NCBI RefSeq assembly: GCF_000192475.1
Contig: NZ_AEYW01000024.1
Location: forward strand, 80,708 to 144,707
Direction: 5' to 3'
Length of the DNA stretch: 64,000 nt
From: Ruegeria conchae
GTDB taxonomy: Bacteria; Pseudomonadota; Alphaproteobacteria; Rhodobacterales; Rhodobacteraceae
The translations under genes were made by a program, and so were the position numbers. Under the pieces are notes generated by a model. That model made no database searches, was not told the origin of the DNA, and was given only the letters and a program-made list of their open reading frames with translations. Shown here one piece after another: positions 8,913 to 16,090 of this stretch (positions within the stretch are counted from its first letter, which is position 1; the number at the start of each line of letters is the position of its first letter).

Positions 8913-10055
8913 ATGTCTGCAAAAACGTCCACGAAAATTGACGATCAGAAGGCAAAAGAAGCTTACTTTACGGCTTCACAGCGCCAACTGATCTGGGCCA
9001 GATTCAAAAAACAACGGGCGGCCATGATTGCCGCTACAGTGCTGGTTGTATTGATCCTTTCAGGTCTTTTTGCACCATTTCTGTCACCCTATGATCCGAC
9101 AATAGCGGGGCGGGATAAGGATTATTTGAATGGGGCCCCTCAGATCCCGAAATTCTGCGACAAGAATGGCTGTTCCATACGTCCGTTCCTGCACACTGTG
9201 ACACGCGAACGATCATTGGCGACAAATTTTCGTTGGGTTGAGAAGGTCAACGAGGATGAACGCCGCTATATGGAGTTCTTCGTAAAGGGAGATAGCTACA
9301 GGCTATTCGGGTTTATCCCTGGCAACATCCATTTGTTCGGTATGGAGCAAGGATACGTTCATCTATTCGGAACTGATAGTGCGGGCAAAGATATCTTCTC
9401 GCGTACGCTTCATGCTGTCTGGACGTCGCTTCAGGTGGGAACTCTGGGAGTAGTGATCTCATTCGTTCTTGCGCTGATGATCGGGGGGATTGCTGGCTAC
9501 TACGGTGGCGCGATTGACAGCGTGATCCAGATGATTACCGACGCGGTCAGGACGGTGCCTTCGATCCCGCTCTTTATGGCTATTGCGGCCTTTATTCCGC
9601 CCGAGTGGTCAGCCGAGACCAGATTTTTCGTTATTACACTGATACTGGGATTGGTCGGGTGGCCGACGCTGGCGCGAAGGGTGCGAACTCATCTGCTGAC
9701 CGAGCGTAATCAGGAATATGTTTTGGCGGCTCAACTTTGCGGAGCATCTGCAGGGCACGTTATTCGGCGACATCTCCTGCCCAGCTTTACCAGCTATATC
9801 ATCGTCGATCTGGTGATCTCGTTTCCGTATGTTGTTCTGTCGGAGACGGCTCTCAGTTTTATTGGGCTAGGGCTTAAGGATCCGGTCAATTCATTGGGAG
9901 TAATGCTCCAGAACGTGACCAAGGCGGACGTTTTATTGAACTACCATTGGTATTTTATTCCGGTCTTTTTCTTCATCGCTCTTGTCATGGCTTTCGTCTT
10001 CGTTGGTGATGGATTGCGTGATGCCGCTGATCCATATTCGGAGACCCGCAAATGA
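8913..10055 (+). CDS. Opp/Dpp-type ABC permease, second subunit
   Basis: OppC/DppC-like inner-membrane permease of 380 residues. An N-terminal cytoplasmic stretch leads to one membrane helix (about residues 35-55) and SPYDPT. An unusually long periplasmic region of about 100 residues contains a Cys pair (FCDKNGCS, about residue 81) before the GTDSAGKDIFSR motif (about 150), then come the permease helices with an EAA-like loop near residue 275 (VLAAQLCGASAGHVIRRHLLP). The stop codon overlaps the next ATPase start (ATGA). The extended periplasmic insert goes with the large binding protein and suggests a specialised, not housekeeping, dipeptide system. Confidence 0.87.
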   Translation: MSAKTSTKIDDQKAKEAYFTASQRQLIWARFKKQRAAMIAATVLVVLILSGLFAPFLSPYDPTIAGRDKDYLNGAPQIPKFCDKNGCSIRPFLHTVTRERSLATNFRWVEKVNEDERRYMEFFVKGDSYRLFGFIPGNIHLFGMEQGYVHLFGTDSAGKDIFSRTLHAVWTSLQVGTLGVVISFVLALMIGGIAGYYGGAIDSVIQMITDAVRTVPSIPLFMAIAAFIPPEWSAETRFFVITLILGLVGWPTLARRVRTHLLTERNQEYVLAAQLCGASAGHVIRRHLLPSFTSYIIVDLVISFPYVVLSETALSFIGLGLKDPVNSLGVMLQNVTKADVLLNYHWYFIPVFFFIALVMAFVFVGDGLRDAADPYSETRK

Positions 10056-11038
10056 GCCTGATCGACGTCGAAAATCTTACGCTGCAATTTAAGACCGACG
10101 AAGGTTTGATCACTGCGGTAGATGATGTGTCTTTCTCGCTGGCGCCCGGCGAAGTCATGGGCCTTGTAGGGGAAAGTGGTTCTGGAAAGTCCGTGACTGC
10201 GAAATCTCTGATGAAGCTTAATCCGGGAAATGCGGTCTATTCTCCGGAAAGTCGGATTACCTTGCATCTTGATAGCGGCCCAGTGGATGTCATGAGCCTG
10301 AAACGCCCCCGCGATATGGAAATTGTACGGGGTGGGTCGATCTCGATGATCTTTCAGGAACCCATGGCCAGTTTTGCGCCGGCGATGACAGTCGGCAGCC
10401 AGATGGTTGAGCAGTTGTTGATCCACACTGACTTGTCCAAGAAACAGGCTAAAGAGCTATCAATTGAAATGCTGGACCGGGTCGGTATCTCTGACGCATC
10501 CACTCGGTTTGGGCAATATGCGTTTGAGATGTCCGGCGGTATGCGGCAACGGGCGATGATAGCCATGGCCCTATCGACCAAACCCAAGCTGCTGATTGCG
10601 GATGAGCCCACGACGGCCTTGGATGTAACCATTCAGGCGCAAGTAATAGATCTGATGAAAGACCTCGTGGCTGAGTTCGGCATGGGGATTATCTTTATCA
10701 CTCATGATCTTGGCGTCGTCGCACAAACCGCAGACAAAGTGGCGGTGATGTATCTGGGCAAGATGATTGAGCAGGGACCGGTGCGCGAAGTTATTCGGAA
10801 CCCATATCACCCCTATACCAAAGGTCTGATCGATGCCCTGCCGCAGTTGGATGACCTGGAGAAACCGCTCATGCCGATCCCAGGAGATATTCCGTCACCT
10901 CTGGAACGGCCTGCGGGATGTGTCTTTCACACCCGTTGCGGCAAGGTGATAGGCGACATTTGTCGCACTGTTGTGCCGCAATGGTCTGATACGGGCGAAA
11001 ATCACCGCACCGCGTGTCACTTGTGCGCTGAAGGATAA
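10052..11038 (+). CDS. OppD/DppD-like ABC transporter ATPase
   Basis: Cytoplasmic ATP-hydrolysing subunit of 328 residues. Walker A GESGSGKS is at about residue 38, signature MSGGMRQRAMIA at about 161, Walker B LLIADEPTTALD at about 179, and the switch His in FITHDL follows. The C-terminal oligopeptide-transporter extension carries the GCVFHTRC cysteine motif that in some family members binds an iron-sulfur cluster. It overlaps the upstream permease by 4 nt and precedes the second ATPase by 4 nt, so the two should form the heterodimeric motor of this importer. Confidence 0.9.
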   Translation: MSLIDVENLTLQFKTDEGLITAVDDVSFSLAPGEVMGLVGESGSGKSVTAKSLMKLNPGNAVYSPESRITLHLDSGPVDVMSLKRPRDMEIVRGGSISMIFQEPMASFAPAMTVGSQMVEQLLIHTDLSKKQAKELSIEMLDRVGISDASTRFGQYAFEMSGGMRQRAMIAMALSTKPKLLIADEPTTALDVTIQAQVIDLMKDLVAEFGMGIIFITHDLGVVAQTADKVAVMYLGKMIEQGPVREVIRNPYHPYTKGLIDALPQLDDLEKPLMPIPGDIPSPLERPAGCVFHTRCGKVIGDICRTVVPQWSDTGENHRTACHLCAEG

Positions 11039-11042
11039 GTGA

Positions 11043-12041
11043 ATGAGTTCTGAATACCTAATCCAAACACGCGATCTTTCGGTTGGTTTCCCGGTGGGTG
11101 GCCAACTCTTCAATAGGCGGGTCCTGAAAGCGGTTAATCATGTAACTCTCGCCATCCCAAAGGGGTCGTTCTTTGGGGTGGTCGGTGAAAGCGGGTCTGG
11201 AAAAACGACATTTGGTCGTGCCCTGTTGAACGCGGTACCGATCACAGGCGGTTCAGCACATTATGATGATGGCGAAGTAAACTATGACCTTGGAGATCTG
11301 GCCGGAGCAGATCTTAAAGAATACCGGCGAAGGGCACAGTTGATTTTTCAGGATCCCTACGCAGCGTTGTCGCCACGCATGACGGTGCGCGACATTATCG
11401 CTGAACCTCTTGAAGTTATGGGGCTCTGTAAGTCGCGTGATGAGGTGGACGAGCGGGTTCGCGAAGTGGCCGCGATGTGTCGGCTCAATATCGAACACCT
11501 GCGCCGTTTCCCACATGCGTTTTCCGGGGGTCAGCGTCAGCGTATTTCGATCGCTCGCGCACTGGTGTCCAGACCTCGGTTTGTTATTGCAGATGAAAGT
11601 GTCGCAGCTTTGGACGTGTCGATTCAGGCCGATATTTTGAATTTGCTTAAGTCGTTGCAAGATGAAATGGGCCTGACTTACCTGTTTATCAGCCACGACC
11701 TGTCCGTGGTCGCACATACCTGCGATCATGTGGCAGTAATGTATCTTGGTCAGATTATGGAAAGTGCCCCGACGCGGCAGTTGTTCGAGGCACCTCGGCA
11801 TCCCTATACGAAGGCGTTGTTTTCGGCGATCCCTTCTCTGGACCCCGATGATAAAGGAAAAGTGCAGCGGTTGGAGGGTGAGATCCCATCGCCGACAAAC
11901 CGCCCAACAGGATGTCAGTTCCACACACGATGCCCCTCTGCGACAGACCTGTGTAGACAGAAAGAGCCTGAGATGGAGATATGCGAAGCCGGCCATTCCG
12001 TTTCCTGTCACCGCTGGCAGGAACTTCAGACCGCAGTCTAA
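11043..12041 (+). CDS. OppF/DppF-like ABC transporter ATPase
   Basis: Second ATPase of the family-5 importer, 332 residues. Walker A GESGSGKTT at about residue 50, signature FSGGQRQRISIARAL at about 160, and the C-terminal GCQFHTRCP cysteine motif are all present. Walker B is FVIADESVAALD, with Ser where most relatives have Pro; the catalytic Asp and Glu are kept, so activity is expected. It is the last gene of the + strand operon and is followed by a stem-loop shared with the convergent gamma-glutamyltransferase gene. Confidence 0.9.
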   Translation: MSSEYLIQTRDLSVGFPVGGQLFNRRVLKAVNHVTLAIPKGSFFGVVGESGSGKTTFGRALLNAVPITGGSAHYDDGEVNYDLGDLAGADLKEYRRRAQLIFQDPYAALSPRMTVRDIIAEPLEVMGLCKSRDEVDERVREVAAMCRLNIEHLRRFPHAFSGGQRQRISIARALVSRPRFVIADESVAALDVSIQADILNLLKSLQDEMGLTYLFISHDLSVVAHTCDHVAVMYLGQIMESAPTRQLFEAPRHPYTKALFSAIPSLDPDDKGKVQRLEGEIPSPTNRPTGCQFHTRCPSATDLCRQKEPEMEICEAGHSVSCHRWQELQTAV

Positions 12042-12052
12042 GTTAAGTTGGA

Positions 12053-12187
12053 TTGCGTCCCGTTCTCCGTTGTGTACCGCAATATAATCGTCTGTGGGAA
12101 GTGATCGAATTTCATCAGGACGAATGTTGCGCTGATAAGGGAGGCGACCCAAACCGACCGGTTTTTAAGGCGCCGCCTACCGATTGA
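12053..12187 (+). other. Short unassigned reading frame in the convergent intergenic region
   Basis: A 44-codon frame (possible TTG start at 12053, TGA at 12185) with a protein-like C-terminal half, including DECCADKGGDPNRP. I recognise no family and see no convincing ribosome site. It may be the tail of a lost gene or chance. The rest of the 242-bp interval holds only the stem-loop at 12235. Confidence 0.2.
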
Positions 12188-12234
12188 GTGCCGCCGCAGG
12201 GATGTGTTTTTGACAGTCGATAGTCCGATTTGAT

Positions 12235-12259
12235 AAGGCGGCTGTTGATCAGCCGCCTT
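12235..12259. terminator. Stem-loop between convergent operons
   Basis: AAGGCGGCTG (12235-12244), loop TTGAT, CAGCCGCCTT (12250-12259), then TTCC on the + strand. A perfect 10-bp stem lies between the end of the ABC operon (12041) and the stop of the - strand gamma-glutamyltransferase (12284). The U-tract is short on both strands, so it may work as a bidirectional terminator or 3'-end stabiliser. Confidence 0.65.
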
Positions 12260-12283
12260 TCCGTCTCTGCATTATAGGTGCGA

Positions 12284-14101
12284 TTACTCGCCCAATGCGA
12301 TGCCCTCGCGACGCGGATCTGCGCCGCCCTCCAATCCGGTAGGACTGATTTTGATCATATGCAATCCACTGGTCAGTGCGCGGCTGTTGGTTTCAAATCC
12401 CATTTCTTCCAGCGCCGGAGCCAGGGCTTCGGCATCCGTCCCTTCTTCGAGATCATATGTGCCAAACCGATTGATCAGATGAGGAGCGGCTGCGGCGCTT
12501 TGGACATCCATGTCCCAGTCCAATACGGAAATAATAGCCTGTGCCACATAACCGATGATCCGTGACCCGCCCGGTGATCCAACCGCTAGAACCGGCTCTC
12601 CGTCCTGCATTACAATCGTCGGTGCCATTGATGATCTTGGTCGTTTTCCCGGTGCAACTGCATTTGCAATCGGGACACCATCACTATGTGTGGCAAACGA
12701 GAAATCGGTCAATTCGTTGTTCAGCAGAAAGCCGCCCTTGGTCATTAAATGTGAACCAAAACCTGTTTCGATGGTCGTGGTCATCGACAACACATTTCCA
12801 TAGCGATCTACGATTGAAATATGAGATGTGGAGGGCATCGACATATCGATATTGTCGGCCCAAAGCAGCACGTGGTCGAACTCGGGTTGTCCATGTGAGA
12901 CGGTATCCAGCGCCGCTGGGCCTTCTAGTAACGATGCACGGTCTTTCAGGTAGGTTTCGTCCAGCAGGCCGCCAACCGGAACTGGAACAAAATCGCTGTC
13001 TGCGATATACCGCCCACGATCAGCAAAAGCGAGCCGCGAGGAATCCCCGATCAGACGCCATGCCTCTGGGCTTTCGGGGCCCATCGCGGCAATATCATAA
13101 GGTTGCAAATGGCCAAGGATTTGCCCGACACTTAGGCCCCCCGATGATGGCGGTCCCATACCGCAGACCTCAAAGCTCCGATATGTCGCGCAGACCGCAG
13201 GTCTTTCCACCACACGGTAGTTGGTCATATCCAGCATGCTAAGAACCCCTGGGTTGCGTACGGCCCCACGCACTGTTGCCACAATATCCTCGGCAATTTC
13301 ACCCGTATAAAATGCATCGGCCCCTTCGACCGCAAAACTACGTAGAGTTTGCCCGTAGGCCTGGTTCTGCAGATGATCGCCAACCTGTAGTCCTGCGCCA
13401 TCGGGCATGAAATATGCAGCTGTTGACGGCACTTGACTGAGTCGCTCAGCATCCCACTCGATCATACCTGCAAGGCGGGGTGTAACTGTGAACCCGTTTT
13501 CGGCCAAGTCTATTGCATCCTCAAACAAAGAGGGCCAGTTTGCGCTGCCCCAGCGGCGATGCGCGTCTTCCATAAGGGCAGGGGTGCCTGGCACGCCGAC
13601 CGAGATGCCACCGATGGCCGCGTCATAGAACCCCCGTTTTTCGCCCTCAGCGTCCTGAAACAGACGTGGATTCACTTCAATTGGAGCTGTTTCGCGGCCA
13701 TCCAATGTGGTCAGTTCACCAGTTTCGGCATCAAACCAGACAAGAAATGCACCACCGCCCAGCCCCGAAGACTGAGGTTCTACCAATCCAAGTACAGATT
13801 GTACGGCGACCATGGCGTCCGCTGCAGTTCCGCCTTTTGACAAAACACGAGCGCCAGCTTCCACAGCCAACGGGTTCGCTGCCGAGACCATCCAGTCTGA
13901 AGCGACAACGGGCTGCCCGGCATCGCGCTTTACCAAGGCGGCTTCAGCGCGCTCTGACAGTTTGTCCAGTGCACCGGTGGTGGCTGCTTCAGGTGCGACC
14001 GCGTCTGTGGTCTGTTGGGCGAAGGCAGTACTGTTCAATAGCGCACTCAGAATTACAGCAGAGGCTGCTAGACCGCGCTTTTGTTTTGGGGTGTCATTCA
14101 T
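12284..14101 (-). CDS. ggt: Periplasmic gamma-glutamyltransferase
   Basis: N-terminal-nucleophile hydrolase that cleaves gamma-glutamyl bonds of glutathione and other gamma-glutamyl amides or transfers the group to acceptors. I start it at 14101 because GGAGG lies 8 nt upstream; a longer frame to 14179 has no such site. The 605-residue precursor has a signal peptide ending near AFA-QQ. The small-subunit start STSHISI (Thr about 424, self-cleavage nucleophile), GFGSHLM, PGKRPRSSMAPTIV and GSPGGSRII are family hallmarks. It is convergent with the Opp-type importer and near a GS-like ligase, which suggests use of exogenous gamma-glutamyl compounds. Confidence 0.93.
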   Translation of the reverse strand: MNDTPKQKRGLAASAVILSALLNSTAFAQQTTDAVAPEAATTGALDKLSERAEAALVKRDAGQPVVASDWMVSAANPLAVEAGARVLSKGGTAADAMVAVQSVLGLVEPQSSGLGGGAFLVWFDAETGELTTLDGRETAPIEVNPRLFQDAEGEKRGFYDAAIGGISVGVPGTPALMEDAHRRWGSANWPSLFEDAIDLAENGFTVTPRLAGMIEWDAERLSQVPSTAAYFMPDGAGLQVGDHLQNQAYGQTLRSFAVEGADAFYTGEIAEDIVATVRGAVRNPGVLSMLDMTNYRVVERPAVCATYRSFEVCGMGPPSSGGLSVGQILGHLQPYDIAAMGPESPEAWRLIGDSSRLAFADRGRYIADSDFVPVPVGGLLDETYLKDRASLLEGPAALDTVSHGQPEFDHVLLWADNIDMSMPSTSHISIVDRYGNVLSMTTTIETGFGSHLMTKGGFLLNNELTDFSFATHSDGVPIANAVAPGKRPRSSMAPTIVMQDGEPVLAVGSPGGSRIIGYVAQAIISVLDWDMDVQSAAAAPHLINRFGTYDLEEGTDAEALAPALEEMGFETNSRALTSGLHMIKISPTGLEGGADPRREGIALGE

Positions 14102-14286
14102 CGTTGGGTTCCTCCAAGAACGCATTAAAGCAAACAGTTGGGCAAAAAAAATTGCGAACCAAGTAAGAAATACGATCACCGTAATGATACTGATCCAAAA
14201 GACAACGCAACAAATTCAATGTGGCGACTACATACGGGCCCGGGGCAATTCGAAAAACGTACGGGGCTTTGAACGAGGCCTTCTGC

Positions 14287-14306
14287 ACGGTTCTTTAAAG
14301 AACCGT
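14287..14306. promoter_or_regulatory. Perfect 20-bp palindrome upstream of ggt
   Basis: ACGGTTCTTTAAAGAACCGT is a perfect inverted repeat without a central spacer. It lies 186 bp upstream of the ggt start and 81 bp beyond the stop of the - strand aminotransferase. A dimeric regulator operator for ggt is the simplest reading; a 3'-end hairpin of the aminotransferase is less likely because no U-tract follows on that strand. The 285-bp gap around it holds no gene I can support. Confidence 0.5.
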
Positions 14307-14386
14307 CTGTTTAACTTATAAAAATGCAGACAGAAAACGTGGGTGGTTCTGCATTGCATTCCAGAGTTTTTCTTGGATTGGCCCGT

Positions 14387-15544
14387 TCAAGTGATGGTTT
14401 CTGTGGCGAAGGGAACGCCTCTCTCTTCGAGCCGCTTCAGATAGCCGCTGACCTTTTCAAGACCGGTTTTAAGAATTTCAGGGTTGTTGGCGTAACCGAT
14501 ACGTAACCAACCCTCCATATGCAGAACTGAGCCAGGTGTGAACATCACCCCAGTTTCTTCCAGCAGTGAGACACAGAATTCGCGAGACGACATATCGAAA
14601 TCGTATTTAAGCAACGCGGTGGTGCCCGCCTGTGGCTTGACATAAGAAATCCTGGGTTCATTCGATACCCAATCATCAAGGATTTGTAGGTTTCCGCGGG
14701 TAATACGGTGGCTGCGCTCCAGAATGCGGGATTTGTTTTCCAGCGCGAGGGCGGCGAAATAATCGTCAAGCATTCCAACGCTGATCGTGTTGTAATCGCG
14801 ATGGATGGAGACCGCCTCCAGCACCTCCGTTGCCGCTGCGATCCAACCCAGTCTCAATCCTGCCAGCGAAAAGGTCTTGGACATACCGGCCACGCTGATA
14901 CCTCGTTCATAGAGGTCCGCTATCGCGGGGCAGAATCCGTCGCCGGTTTGGCTGGTGCCACGATACACCTCGTCACACAGCACATAGGTCTGACTGCGCC
15001 GGGCAATCTCAATGAACTGCTCCAGGTAGCCTGCATCCATCAATGCGCCGGTCGGATTGTTGGGGTTATTGATTGCGATCAACTTTGTGTCTGGTCGGAT
15101 CAAATTGGCGAATTCATCGAGATCGGGCAAAAAGCCGATTTCTGGCCGCAGGTGAAGGATATCAACTGTGGCGCCATAACTCTCGGGGATCGAATAATGC
15201 TGTTGATAGGTTGGCCGGACCGAGATCACGTGGTCGCCCGGTTCGACCAGCGTTTCATGGACCAGCGCATTAGCCCCGATTGCCCCGTGTGTGACGACAA
15301 TATTTTGGCGCTCTTGCCGTTCATAAAGCGTCGCAATCGCATCACGCAATCGGTCAGACCCTTCGATCGCGCCATAGGTCAGCTTCATTGGTTTGAGATC
15401 GTCAAGAACGTCGGAGTTTTTGCCGGACAATTCCAAAAGCTGCTCGATTGTCAGAGATGCAACACAGGTTTCGGCCAGATTGAACTCGCAATGGTTCTCG
15501 AATTCATTCATCCAGATCTCAACGCCAAAAGGCTTGATTTTCAT
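14387..15544 (-). CDS. Class I/II PLP-dependent aminotransferase
   Basis: Fold-type I pyridoxal-phosphate enzyme of 385 residues. NPNNPTGA (about residue 166) and CDEVYRG (about 197) bind the cofactor, and SKTFSLAGLRLGW holds the Schiff-base Lys at about 223. AAGGAG lies 7 nt before the ATG, which fixes the start. Family members include aspartate-type aminotransferases and capreomycidine-synthase-like proteins; I cannot assign the substrate. It is downstream of a class V aminotransferase remnant and faces away from acnB's promoter, so it may have its own promoter inside the remnant. Confidence 0.85.
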   Translation of the reverse strand: MKIKPFGVEIWMNEFENHCEFNLAETCVASLTIEQLLELSGKNSDVLDDLKPMKLTYGAIEGSDRLRDAIATLYERQERQNIVVTHGAIGANALVHETLVEPGDHVISVRPTYQQHYSIPESYGATVDILHLRPEIGFLPDLDEFANLIRPDTKLIAINNPNNPTGALMDAGYLEQFIEIARRSQTYVLCDEVYRGTSQTGDGFCPAIADLYERGISVAGMSKTFSLAGLRLGWIAAATEVLEAVSIHRDYNTISVGMLDDYFAALALENKSRILERSHRITRGNLQILDDWVSNEPRISYVKPQAGTTALLKYDFDMSSREFCVSLLEETGVMFTPGSVLHMEGWLRIGYANNPEILKTGLEKVSGYLKRLEERGVPFATETIT

Positions 15545-15599
15545 CTCATCTCTCCTTGTTGCTCAGTCCTTGCGCCTGAGGAAGCTTTCAGATGCCACA

Positions 15600-16089
15600 A
15601 ACCATGGCGATGCCCTCAAGGCCCAAGCCGACTGAACGGAAATATACTGACCTGGTGTAGTCAGGTAACCGAGCCTTGCCGCAGGGCAGTGAACCCAGAT
15701 CGCCACTGTTCTGATCCGACGATCATCCATGGTCAACCCTTGCGATTCTTATCTCCGCCGCTGCCTCCAGTGGCTCAACCGATTTCCTCAAAATAACGTA
15801 CAGTCGCCGACAGGCCCACCAGCACCTCGTATCGAGGGGCGCCCATCGCTTATCGGTTCGGGTTTGCATCCGACACGCACCGCCCCTTGTAGGGGAAGAG
15901 CGAAGTCAACAACGCCAGACGTCCCCAGACAATACCCAAATGCGGTCTGAAAAACTTATACGAGGAGAAGGCCAGAAAATCATAGCCCAGTTCTTTAACG
16001 TCGACCAAGTGATGCGGCGCAAATTGCACCGCATCTACAAAGACTAACGCCCCTGCATCTTCCACCGTCTTCCCGATGTTGATTGCCGA
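15600..16089 (-). pseudogene. Remnant of a class V aminotransferase (cysteine desulfurase-like)
   Basis: On the - strand the translation AGALVFVDAVQFAPHHLVDV followed by SSYKFFRPHLGIVWGR is the cofactor-Lys region of the cysteine-desulfurase-like class V family. It continues in the same frame through a stop after DANPNR (about 15860) into YEVLVGLSATVRYFEEIG, then another stop and GGSGGDK. The N-terminal half, about 190 residues in relatives, is missing: homology begins within a few bases of the acnB stop. Frame disruption continues toward 15600. This is a non-functional relic created by a deletion that also abuts acnB. Confidence 0.75.
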
Positions 16090-16090
16090 T

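Noticed and set aside
11253..12152. 299-codon open frame on the - strand across the second ATPase gene
   Set aside because: It is antisense to a clear OppF-like ATPase with all motifs, and its translation has no recognisable fold.
12562..14321. Several long + strand frames across ggt (for example 226 and 169 codons)
   Set aside because: They are shadows of the gamma-glutamyltransferase coding frame; no motifs or ribosome sites support them.
14708..15796. 362-codon + strand frame across the class I aminotransferase
   Set aside because: Antisense to a well-supported PLP enzyme; the translation is low in family-like motifs and lacks a start signal.
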